Source: Bacteroidetes bacterium UBA1935
Lineage (GTDB): Bacteria; Bacteroidota; Bacteroidia; Chitinophagales; Chitinophagaceae
DNA length: 64,000 nucleotides
Assembly (NCBI GenBank): GCA_002337045.1
Contig: DDFF01000008.1
Location: 592,699-656,698, forward strand
Reading direction: 5' to 3'
How positions within the stretch are numbered: the first letter of the stretch is position 1; each line of letters opens with the position of its first letter. Shown here piece by piece: positions 8,164 to 15,966 of the stretch. The notes below the pieces were generated by a model. The model was not told the origin of the DNA, did not search any database, and saw only the letters and a program-made list of their open reading frames with translations. Position numbers and translations under genes: made by a program.

Positions 8164-8574
8164 ATGCGTAGAATAGTTGCAACCATATTGGCGATTATGA
8201 TACTTGTCCTGAATTTAGGGCTAAGTATTCATCTACATGTTTGCATGGGTAATGTGGTGGGCATTGCATTCGCTCAGCAAGATGAGGATGCCCCATGTGG
8301 TGGTTGTGGCATGAAAAAACAATCAGAAAAGAATGGCTGTTGTGAGGATGTGCAAAAAGTTGTTAAGACGGATGAGGGTAGCCTATTGCAATCAAAGATA
8401 TTTGCCAATAATGATTTAATCAAAGATTTTGTATTACCATCCGTACTGCATGATATAGTGCGTCCTTGTATGGTTCTTCAAAAAGCCATTGCTTTCAACT
8501 CACATATTTTTGTCCCTCCTGATGTAATCTCTAAGCTTCCTTTATACATCTCGTTTCTCTCATTATTGATTTGA
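8164..8574 (+). CDS. HYC_CC_PP-like small secreted cysteine-rich protein
   Basis: 136 residues, starting at ATG 8164. The N-terminal 25 residues are hydrophobic (VATILAIMILVLNLGLSI), a signal peptide or anchor. The conserved pattern of the Bacteroidota HYC_CC_PP family can be followed: a HLHVC motif near residue 23-27, CGGCGMKK and NGCCEDV in the middle, and FVPPD near the end. The many Cys, His and Met residues suggest metal binding. It opens the plus-strand copper island and has a relative at 10619-11008. The family has no proven function; copper handling is inferred from context. Confidence 0.7.
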   Translation: MRRIVATILAIMILVLNLGLSIHLHVCMGNVVGIAFAQQDEDAPCGGCGMKKQSEKNGCCEDVQKVVKTDEGSLLQSKIFANNDLIKDFVLPSVLHDIVRPCMVLQKAIAFNSHIFVPPDVISKLPLYISFLSLLI

Positions 8575-8791
8575 TTTTACAAACAATTTTCGGGCTGTTT
8601 TCCGAAAAAAGGTTTAGTAATCTCAGGCTAGTGTGATTTTTGTAGTTACTATATGACTACTCCATATTTAGTAATTGACAGCTTTATATAAAGCGTCTAC
8701 TATAGCCTGTGTCTGAAGAAAAATTATTGTATAGACATGTGTCGATCCATTATAAAGGTTAGACTAATGCTATTTAACAAAAATCCTTAAG

Positions 8792-9637
8792 ATGCTGTTG
8801 CCTAAAAATAGCTATGCTACTATTGGTAGTAATCATGCTGATGTGCAAATATTGTTCTGGAACGACGAGTTTGCATCCAGATTGACAAAGCTTGTAATAA
8901 AAGGGTATCATCAACTCTTTGTTTTTTCCAAAGGCACAGGAGTTCATGAAATAGCTTTTGAGGATTATAAAATTACAGATTGCTCCTATCACATAGTACC
9001 TGCCGGAATACCCCATATGATCAGGGCGTTTAGAAAGGTTAAAGGTGTTATAATCTGTTTTACAGATGCTTATCTCGAACACTTGATCCATTTTGATTTT
9101 TCAGCATTGGAAGAAGGCTCAGAACATGAAAGATACATCTACAAAGCACATTCAGAAGAATTCCGTAAGCTATACAATGCAATACTCCCATATGCAAATG
9201 ATTTGCTGAAACAACATAAGGACTCTCTGCTACTTAACGTAGTGGCAGTGCTTCTGCTGAAAATTATTAGAAATCATCAGGAACAGTTGAGTACTAACAA
9301 AAACCGCTTTATTGCCAGATTGTACAATCAAATCAACAAACACCTTCAGTGTAAATATTGCCATAAACCACAACAGTCTGTCGTTTCAAAAGAATTGAAT
9401 ATGCCTGAAGAACAACTGAATTATAACTTGAAAATATATTTTAAATGCTCTTTACTGCAATTGCAACGCCATAATATTTTACGTTCTGCTAAAGAATTAT
9501 TGTACAAAACAAGCCTGCATCCTGCAGAGATAGCGGAACAGTTGGGGTTTCGGAATGAATATGAGTTTTTGAAGTTTTTTAGAAAACATACAGGTATGGG
9601 CCCCGCAGCCTATAAGTGTAATTACTATAATAGATGA
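8792..9637 (+). CDS. AraC-family transcriptional regulator
   Basis: 281 residues. The N-terminal half is cupin-like (HQLFVFSKGTGVHEI, then HIVPAGIPHMIRAF near 65-80), as in AraC-type ligand-sensing domains. The C-terminal about 95 residues form the double helix-turn-helix: LQRHNILRSAKELLYKTSLH then PAEIAEQLGFRNEYEFLKFF and the closing KHTGMGPAAYK. A CKYCHK pair of cysteines just before the DNA-binding domain is unusual and could be redox- or metal-responsive (inference). Same strand as the methyltransferase 44 nt downstream; likely regulator of part of the island. Confidence 0.85.
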   Translation: MLLPKNSYATIGSNHADVQILFWNDEFASRLTKLVIKGYHQLFVFSKGTGVHEIAFEDYKITDCSYHIVPAGIPHMIRAFRKVKGVIICFTDAYLEHLIHFDFSALEEGSEHERYIYKAHSEEFRKLYNAILPYANDLLKQHKDSLLLNVVAVLLLKIIRNHQEQLSTNKNRFIARLYNQINKHLQCKYCHKPQQSVVSKELNMPEEQLNYNLKIYFKCSLLQLQRHNILRSAKELLYKTSLHPAEIAEQLGFRNEYEFLKFFRKHTGMGPAAYKCNYYNR

Positions 9638-9666
9638 CCTAACACCTAGATAGGTGTGGCGTCATC
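9633..9666 (+). promoter_or_regulatory. Long imperfect palindrome at AraC stop codon
   Basis: GATGAC (9633-9638) pairs with GTCATC (9661-9666), and inside it ACACCTA (9642-9648) pairs with TAGGTGT (9651-9657). The structure covers the stop codon of the AraC gene and ends 15 nt before the methyltransferase start. No T-run follows, so an operator or RNA attenuator is more likely than a terminator. Confidence 0.4.
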
Positions 9667-9680
9667 ACAAAACTAACAAT

Positions 9681-10325
9681 ATGGAAAAACTAAAGTTTAA
9701 TCCTGCATTAAGGTTTCATTGGCTTACAGGTATGTATGATTTTTTGTTGTCTATTACATTTCCTGAAAGGAAGATAAAGCAACAACTTATTGATATGTCA
9801 GAGTTACGGGGAGATGAACAAGCCTTGGACTTTGGCATAGGAACCGGTACGCTTTCGCAGATGTTAAAAACCCAATATCCAAATATTCGTATCTGGGGGG
9901 TAGATGTAGATGATAATATTCTGACGATAGCATATGGAAAACTAAAAAACACTGTAGAGCTGTTGGTATATGATGGGAAACGACTGCCATTTACAAATGA
10001 AAAATTCGATACAGTGGTTTCGTCGCTTGTTTTTCATCATATCCCAACCAATATGAAGGCCGTAGTACTCAAAGAAATTTTTAGAGTACTTAAGCCTGGC
10101 GGGCAATTAATCATAGCAGATTTTGGGAAACCTGTTACTACATATGCCAAGATAGCATTCGCCATTTTCAGAAGATTAGATGGAGAAGAACAAACACGTG
10201 CTAACGCCAAGGGACAATTACCCAATTTTGTTAGAGCAGCAGGTTTTTTAGTAGTTGATGAATTTAAACATATAAATACTGCTTTTGGTACAGTTACATT
10301 TATTAAGTCAGTTAAAGAACTTTAA
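9681..10325 (+). CDS. Class I SAM-dependent methyltransferase
   Basis: 214 residues from ATG 9681; an upstream in-frame GTG at 9654 is less likely because it lies within a palindrome. The Rossmann-fold motifs are clear: motif I ALDFGIGTGTL (48-58), acidic motif WGVDVDDN, DGKRLPFTNEKFDTVVSSLV (motif IV area), and VLKPGGQLIIADFGKP. This is the UbiE/Coq5-like group of small-molecule methyltransferases. The substrate cannot be told. It lies between an AraC regulator and copper proteins; metalloid or quinone methylation is possible but unproven. Confidence 0.8.
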   Translation: MEKLKFNPALRFHWLTGMYDFLLSITFPERKIKQQLIDMSELRGDEQALDFGIGTGTLSQMLKTQYPNIRIWGVDVDDNILTIAYGKLKNTVELLVYDGKRLPFTNEKFDTVVSSLVFHHIPTNMKAVVLKEIFRVLKPGGQLIIADFGKPVTTYAKIAFAIFRRLDGEEQTRANAKGQLPNFVRAAGFLVVDEFKHINTAFGTVTFIKSVKEL

Positions 10326-10595
10326 GCGCTGATTACAATAGATTGATGTGAAAGAATTATAGACAGATCGAGTTGTAGTTGGTTATTTCTCAAGTATTGC
10401 ATCGTAGGGGTAGAGGTTGGTTGCCGAATGCTATAGTGAATTAAATAAAGCTAACAATCAGATGTAGTTTATAGTAAGACAGGTATTAATATACGTATTT
10501 TATGGTTATAGAAACAGTCATTTTCCATTTTTGGTGTTGATTGTCACGTGTTGGTTAAAGCTTCCTCGTATATCGCGTTGTTATCATAATTAACT

Positions 10596-10603
10596 TAGAT
10601 TTG
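10596..10603 (+). promoter_or_regulatory. Bacteroidota -7 promoter element
   Basis: TAGATTTG fits the TANNTTTG -7 consensus and lies 15 nt before the ATG at 10619. The -33 part is weak. Confidence 0.35.
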
Positions 10604-10618
10604 GTATAGTTGCTTACA

Positions 10619-11008
10619 ATGAAAAGAATTCTAGTCATACTGCTTTTAGTTTGTTATACGCTATCTGCGTTTGGCATAAGTATGAATTTTCATTACTGTG
10701 GCGGCCACCTTAAATACGTTACGTTTAAGGATAATCATGAGAAAAAGTGTTGCAAGAAAAAAGTAATGCCCCCGGGGTGTTGCAAAGACAATAAAATCAA
10801 GTTCAAAAAAAACGGTAATGATTTATTAGGTGAGCAACTAAAGCTAAGTTTTCAAACTCTGCTGCTAACCGATGTGCCAACTTCTTTTGATTTTTATCTG
10901 AACTCTTCTATAGCTTACAAAGTTGAAGAAAAGCCAATTCACAATAATTCTCCTCCTGATATTTATTCCCCTCCTCTTTATCTTCTTAATGAGGTCTTCC
11001 TGATTTGA
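10619..11008 (+). CDS. HYC_CC_PP family small secreted protein
   Basis: 129 residues from ATG 10619 (an in-frame TTG three codons earlier is less likely). The signal peptide is MKRILVILLLVCYTLSAFG. The family motifs that give it its name are all visible: NFHYCGGHLKYVTF (HYC), KKCCKKKVMPPGCCKDNKIK (CC pairs), and NNSPPDIYSPPLYLL near the end (PP). A second member lies at 8164. The Cys/His richness and the neighbouring copper genes suggest periplasmic metal binding; this is inference. About 290 nt with no visible feature lie upstream. Confidence 0.8.
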   Translation: MKRILVILLLVCYTLSAFGISMNFHYCGGHLKYVTFKDNHEKKCCKKKVMPPGCCKDNKIKFKKNGNDLLGEQLKLSFQTLLLTDVPTSFDFYLNSSIAYKVEEKPIHNNSPPDIYSPPLYLLNEVFLI

Positions 11009-11105
11009 TATAGTAATATGTGTATCGGCCGTAACCTTAATGGGTTCATGGCTAGGGGTGCTTTATGCATATCGAAACATATTAGTTTATCGTAATCGAA
11101 TTTTT

Positions 11106-11276
11106 ATGAAGACATACTTTATAGTATTATCAATATTCCTGTCTATTCCACTTGTTGCGTGTACTGAAAAAAAGTATAGTAAGTACCAATGTCCTATGAG
11201 ATGTGAGCAAGATAAAACTTACGAAAAACCAGGTAAATGTCCTGTTTGTGAAATGGACTTGAAAGGGGTAGAATAG
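11106..11276 (+). CDS. Lipoprotein with heavy-metal-binding domain
   Basis: 56 residues from ATG 11106; the open frame extends 22 codons upstream, but only this start gives a proper lipoprotein signal ending LVAC at Cys19. The mature part is a single heavy-metal-binding domain of the YHS-like kind: YQCPMRCEQDKTYEKPGKCP then VCEMDLKG. The same domain is found fused to efflux proteins and to the multicopper oxidase at 19174. Probably a periplasmic copper-binding lipoprotein. Confidence 0.75.
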   Translation: MKTYFIVLSIFLSIPLVACTEKKYSKYQCPMRCEQDKTYEKPGKCPVCEMDLKGVE

Positions 11277-11356
11277 TTAAATGTCGCATTGCAATACTCA
11301 GTTCATTCTTTGATTGCACGATATGTACTTTTTAAAAAATTACTAAAATCAACTCA

Positions 11357-12154
11357 ATGAAAAAAATTATTTCATCAATAGCATTGATGTCAGTAGTAGC
11401 TGTTTCCAATGCACAAACTACAGCATTAGATTTCAATCGTATGGATTGTAACGGTAATATGCGCCATTTGTTCACAGATTTGGACTCTGGAAAAGTAGTA
11501 ATACTTGAATATTTTATGGGCCCAAATTGTACAGCTTGTGAAGATGCTGCAAAAGAAATAGAAGGCTTGAAGAATAGTTTGCTCACTAAATATCCTGGTA
11601 AAATAATGAGTTATGCCATGGGGTTTCAGAATAGTTATAGTTGTGCAACGATTAAAACATGGGTGTCGAATTTGGGTATTTCTGCGATACCAATGGACTC
11701 TGCAGCAACACAAGTAGCTTATTATGGTGGGTTTGCTATGCCTACAATTGCTGTTGTAGCAGGTACAGGGCACAAGATTCTTTATATGGCTAATGCAAGT
11801 AATGCTGGCTATTCTAAAGGGGATACTTCAAAAATCAGAACCGAAATAAATAAATTCCTAAACCCAACTGGTATTACAGGGAAAGAATCTAAACTGGCAA
11901 ACGTATCAATTTTTCCGAACCCGGTCAGCGATTTCCTTAACATTGAATTCTATGTTAAGGAAACAACGGATATCACAATCCAAATAGTTGACATCACCGG
12001 CAGTATTGAATGGGAAGAAGTAAACAATAAGGTTCCTATAGGTGATTTCAGGAAAAGGATTCCAATATCACAGTTTGTACCAGGCTCTTATATTTCCAAC
12101 GTTAAGGAGAACAATAATATTACTTCCAGGCATACTATAATTGTTACAAAATGA
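11357..12154 (+). CDS. Thioredoxin-like secreted protein with T9SS sorting domain
   Basis: 265 residues. Signal peptide to about residue 19 (SNAQ). A thioredoxin-like domain with a Cys58-x-x-Cys61 motif (FMGPNCTACEDAA) and a cis-Pro-like GGFAMPTIAVV. From about 178 the sequence KLANVSIFPNPVSDFLNIEF to the end is a type A T9SS C-terminal sorting domain, so the protein should cross the outer membrane. Overlaps the next gene by 4 nt (ATGA), so they are co-translated. Thiol redox work linked to copper or to the oxidase downstream is likely but inferred. Confidence 0.8.
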   Translation: MKKIISSIALMSVVAVSNAQTTALDFNRMDCNGNMRHLFTDLDSGKVVILEYFMGPNCTACEDAAKEIEGLKNSLLTKYPGKIMSYAMGFQNSYSCATIKTWVSNLGISAIPMDSAATQVAYYGGFAMPTIAVVAGTGHKILYMANASNAGYSKGDTSKIRTEINKFLNPTGITGKESKLANVSIFPNPVSDFLNIEFYVKETTDITIQIVDITGSIEWEEVNNKVPIGDFRKRIPISQFVPGSYISNVKENNNITSRHTIIVTK

Positions 12155-12834
12155 GGAGAGGGAATGGTGTGCTGATAGTGGTGGTGACTGTTTTAATGAC
12201 GGTCGCTACCATTACTATAGCTCAAAAAAAATACAAGATATCTCCCCAAGATACCATGATTACTGTAATAGGTATAGGTGAAAAGAAATTGTTGTATATC
12301 AGACAGGAATCCATTTCTCCCAATACACTCAGTCTGGGTTGGAGTAAGCTATCCGCTGTATATCCTTCACTATGGAATGTTTTTATCTGTGATAATGGCA
12401 CATGTTACAATAATCTACCAGATTCAGGAACGATGGCGCAGATATCCCCTGGAGAATTTGGTTTTTTAAGCCTGCATGTGAACGCCTATACTGTTTCCGG
12501 AATGGGTATTGTTCGGTATGCGGTTTGGGACCTTCAACAACCTTCTCTTATTGATACGCTCACATGGATAATTACAACTTTTCCGACAAGTATAGCAATA
12601 GGACCGTCATCGGAGTCCAATATGTATAGCAATAGGAAAAAAATATACCTCACACAACTTACAGGACTAATTGGTACGCAGGTTGTCATTTTTGATTTGT
12701 ACGGTAAGCATGTACTAACTAAAAAAATTGAAACCGAAAATGAAGTTATTGATATGTCGCCATATCAGGATGGAGTCTATCTGATAAGTCTGAGAGGTGT
12801 GAACAAACAATTGAAAGTGTTTATCAGCAACTAA
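12151..12834 (+). CDS. Secreted hypothetical protein with T9SS-like tail
   Basis: 227 residues, starting within the stop codon of the thioredoxin-like gene. N-terminal signal peptide (VLIVVVTVLMTVATITIAQ). The middle holds WNVFICDNGTCYNNLPDSGT and ISPGEFGFLSLHV, a pattern seen in Bacteroidota secreted beta-sandwich proteins, with a Cys pair that could form a disulfide. The last about 75 residues (VVIFDLYGKHVL ... DMSPYQDGVYLISLRG) match a T9SS sorting domain although the usual FPNP start is missing. Eleven nt separate it from the multicopper oxidase. Function unknown. Confidence 0.7.
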   Translation: MRRGNGVLIVVVTVLMTVATITIAQKKYKISPQDTMITVIGIGEKKLLYIRQESISPNTLSLGWSKLSAVYPSLWNVFICDNGTCYNNLPDSGTMAQISPGEFGFLSLHVNAYTVSGMGIVRYAVWDLQQPSLIDTLTWIITTFPTSIAIGPSSESNMYSNRKKIYLTQLTGLIGTQVVIFDLYGKHVLTKKIETENEVIDMSPYQDGVYLISLRGVNKQLKVFISN

Positions 12835-12845
12835 AATATTTAATA

Positions 12846-14582
12846 ATGAGAATATCATGCTATAGTTTTTTTGTTTGTCTTCTGTTTACAGGCATTAATA
12901 CGGTACTGGCACAAAATGCCTTGTATATACCGCCAGCATTGGTTGGTACATCATTCAATCTAGTTATACAATCTGGGACTACAAATATTTTTAGCGGATT
13001 TAATACCCCAACTTATGGTGTCAATGGTGTATGGATGGCACCTACATTAGTTATTAACAAAGGTGATAGTGTCACATTCGATGTGACTAATAATTTGCCA
13101 GTCAGTACAACCATTCATTGGCATGGTTTACATCTTCCATCTAAATGGGATGGAGGCCCACACCAGATTATTAATGCAGGTAGCAGCTGGAGCCCAAGAT
13201 TTAAAGTGATGAATGATGCAGGGACATTCTGGTATCATCCTCATGGAGACAAAAAAACTGAATTACATGTAAGTAAAGGAATCGCTGGAATGATTATAGT
13301 AAAGGATCAGCAAGAGAGTCTACTTACATTACCAAGAACATATGGAGTAGATGATTTCCCATTAATTATTCAGTCTAAATCGTTTGATATTTTAAAACAG
13401 ATAGCTATAGCTACAGAGGATGACACAACCATGCTTGTAAATGGTACTATGGAGCCTTATCTGAATGCACCTGCACAGGTAGTACGGCTCCGTCTTCTTA
13501 ACGGTTCGACTAGCAGAAGCTTTAAATTGGGATTCACCGGTAATATCTCATTCTCACTCATTGGAAATGATGCAGGACTATTAGATAGCCCAACAACTTT
13601 AACACGTCTTCAAATTGCTCCGGGTGAACGCTATGAGATTTTGCTAAACCTAACCGGTAAATCCGGACAAACTATTTACCTGAGAAATTTCGGTTCGGAA
13701 ATTACTAACGGTATACATGGTTCTGCACAAGTTGGTACTACAGGAGGTATTATTCCCGGGTATGTTGATAATAAGCTAAATGGAGCGGATTACGATATAC
13801 TTAAACTCATGGTGAGTCCAACAACAACCCTACCTGTAACAACGATTCCGACCGCTTTAATATCACAAACCCCGCCACCATTAAGTAGCGTAAATAAGTC
13901 TCGTACTTTTTTGTTCGAACCTGAACCCCCTTCATCGCCGGATAAAGAAGTTGAAGGACCATTCCTCATTAATGGTAAGAGCTTTGATATGAATGTTGTT
14001 AACGATACTGTCAAGCTTGGACAAACTGAAATATGGAGGTTGATAAATACCACAGAAATAGCGCACCCGTTTCACATCCACGATGTTTGGTTTTACATTT
14101 TAGACATTAATGGAATGCCACCTCCACTATATGAGAGAGGGAAAAAAGATGTGGTATTAGTTCCGCCAAACGATACTGTCCGGTTTATTACAAGATTTGA
14201 AGATTTCGCAGACCCAATTGTGCCATTTATGTACCATTGCCATTTATTGCACCATGAGGATGAAGGTATGATGGGCTCCTTTATAGTATTAGATACTTCC
14301 TCGTCCGTAAAAATTAATCTTACAGAAAACATCAATTACAAAGTATATCCGAATCCAGCCAATATGGCTTGGAAGATTGAAGGCTCGGCCAATAGTCATA
14401 TTGTTGAACTAGCTCTTTATGACATGACGGGTAGGCTCGTGTATATAGATTCTGTACCTGTTGTGAATGCCAAATTCAATTCCACTATTGTATGTAGCCA
14501 ACTATATGAGGGGGTATATGCCTTAAAGATTAGAACAGCCACAGCAACAAATACATTATTGTTATCAAAAACAAATTACTAA
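12846..14582 (+). CDS. Multicopper oxidase with T9SS sorting domain
   Basis: 578 residues with signal peptide (to about residue 22, VLAQ). All four copper-ligand motifs of multicopper oxidases are present: HWHGLHLP (91-98), WYHPHG (129-134), HPFHIHDVWF (about 405) and HCHLLHHEDEGMM (about 463). Three cupredoxin domains are expected. The end carries VYPNPANMAW ... YDMTGRLVY ... LYEGVYALKI, a T9SS tail. It should oxidise Cu(I) or organic substrates with O2 outside the cell. It follows two small T9SS proteins and precedes a propeller protein, all on one strand with short gaps, so they probably form an operon. Confidence 0.92.
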   Translation: MRISCYSFFVCLLFTGINTVLAQNALYIPPALVGTSFNLVIQSGTTNIFSGFNTPTYGVNGVWMAPTLVINKGDSVTFDVTNNLPVSTTIHWHGLHLPSKWDGGPHQIINAGSSWSPRFKVMNDAGTFWYHPHGDKKTELHVSKGIAGMIIVKDQQESLLTLPRTYGVDDFPLIIQSKSFDILKQIAIATEDDTTMLVNGTMEPYLNAPAQVVRLRLLNGSTSRSFKLGFTGNISFSLIGNDAGLLDSPTTLTRLQIAPGERYEILLNLTGKSGQTIYLRNFGSEITNGIHGSAQVGTTGGIIPGYVDNKLNGADYDILKLMVSPTTTLPVTTIPTALISQTPPPLSSVNKSRTFLFEPEPPSSPDKEVEGPFLINGKSFDMNVVNDTVKLGQTEIWRLINTTEIAHPFHIHDVWFYILDINGMPPPLYERGKKDVVLVPPNDTVRFITRFEDFADPIVPFMYHCHLLHHEDEGMMGSFIVLDTSSSVKINLTENINYKVYPNPANMAWKIEGSANSHIVELALYDMTGRLVYIDSVPVVNAKFNSTIVCSQLYEGVYALKIRTATATNTLLLSKTNY

Positions 14583-14600
14583 TCACTAAAAAAATACAGT

Positions 14601-15956
14601 ATGAAAAAAGGATTATTTCTATTGCTGCAACTAAGTATAAGTTACGTTGCATTAGCACAAAGTGAGCTGGATAAATACCTGACAGCATCCAATGTCTTTA
14701 AAGTTATTGGCAGCACCTCTAACAACCTGACGGCACCACATGATTTAGATTTTGTCCCTGGTCGTCCCGGAGAGTTATGGGTACTAAATAAAGAGTCTGG
14801 TGGTGGTAGTGTAGTCATATTTTTTGATGCAGGAAAGCCAACACAGTTTTCACAATTTCGTCGGGACTCTCATAATGATCACTTTATGGTTAACGCTGTT
14901 GCTATTTCGATGGGTAATAATGGCACATTTTGTACTGCGCAAGAAATTAAAAATACCGGCTCTGCATCTTCTACGTTTATGGGCCCGGCTTTATGGTCAA
15001 GCGACACAGCAATTTTTGCCAGAATTAATCAGAATAACTGGGTAAGTGGTCAACCATTAGGTAGTCATCTGGATATGTTACACCAAAGCCCCTTTGGTAT
15101 GGGAGTTGCGCATGATACGGGCAATGTATATTGGTATTTTGATGGATATAATGGTAATATCTGCAAGTATCAGTTTTCGACGCCGCATGAGATTGGCGGA
15201 GATGATCATTCGGATGGACGAATATATCGTTATACAGGTGTGACGGTAACGAGAAAACCTAATATGCCAAGCCACCTTGCACTAGACAAACAGAATAATT
15301 GGCTTTACATTGTAGATGGTGGATCCGGAAAGATATTGCGCCTCAAAACAAATAGCGGTGTAAAAGGCAGTACCCTTACAGTGCCAACAACCGCAGGTGA
15401 GCCATTAGCCGTTTATGAATCTGTGATCAACGCAACAACAGAAACAATTGTTTCTTCAGGTCTTACTTCACCTTGCGGAATTGATTATCGTTCAGGCAGA
15501 ATTGTGGTAAGCGATAATGCTGATGGTAAGCTATATATATATGACGTAACAACAACGCCTGCAACACTGAAAGGGTCTATCAGTACTGGTGCATCTGGAG
15601 TTATGGGGCTAAGAATAGATGATAATAACCGTATCTGGTTTGTAAATAAAACTACAAAGGAACTGATACGCTTAGAAAATCCGAATGTGGTTGGTGTGCA
15701 GGAGAATATGGTAAGTAGCATGTCATTTTCTGTTTATCCCAATCCCGCCACTACAACTCTTTCAATAGAAGTAAATAATCAGACAAAAGAATCTTTAGCT
15801 ATAAGTATGTCCGATATGACAGGGCGTATTATATATAGTGGGTCTACAAACGGATCAACTCACAATATTGATATATCGCATTATACCAAAGGGGTCTACT
15901 TGATTGCACTATCCGGTAAATATGGTGTTGCAGTACAAAAGGTGGTCATTCAATAG
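14601..15956 (+). CDS. Secreted NHL/SMP-like beta-propeller protein with T9SS domain
   Basis: 451 residues. Signal peptide to ALAQ (about residue 20). The body has repeating beta-propeller-like segments (HDLDFVPGRPGELWVLN, NNWLYIVDGGSGKILRLK, GLRIDDNNRIWFVNKTTKEL) and a Cys pair (ICKYQF, SPCGIDY). The end, FSVYPNPATTTLSIEV through YTKGVYLIALSG, is a clear T9SS type A sorting domain. It lies 18 nt after the multicopper oxidase and 10 nt before the ATPase. Proteins of this type may be scaffolds or sugar/lactonase-like enzymes; no catalytic residues are recognised here. Confidence 0.75.
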   Translation: MKKGLFLLLQLSISYVALAQSELDKYLTASNVFKVIGSTSNNLTAPHDLDFVPGRPGELWVLNKESGGGSVVIFFDAGKPTQFSQFRRDSHNDHFMVNAVAISMGNNGTFCTAQEIKNTGSASSTFMGPALWSSDTAIFARINQNNWVSGQPLGSHLDMLHQSPFGMGVAHDTGNVYWYFDGYNGNICKYQFSTPHEIGGDDHSDGRIYRYTGVTVTRKPNMPSHLALDKQNNWLYIVDGGSGKILRLKTNSGVKGSTLTVPTTAGEPLAVYESVINATTETIVSSGLTSPCGIDYRSGRIVVSDNADGKLYIYDVTTTPATLKGSISTGASGVMGLRIDDNNRIWFVNKTTKELIRLENPNVVGVQENMVSSMSFSVYPNPATTTLSIEVNNQTKESLAISMSDMTGRIIYSGSTNGSTHNIDISHYTKGVYLIALSGKYGVAVQKVVIQ

Positions 15957-15966
15957 CACTAACAAT

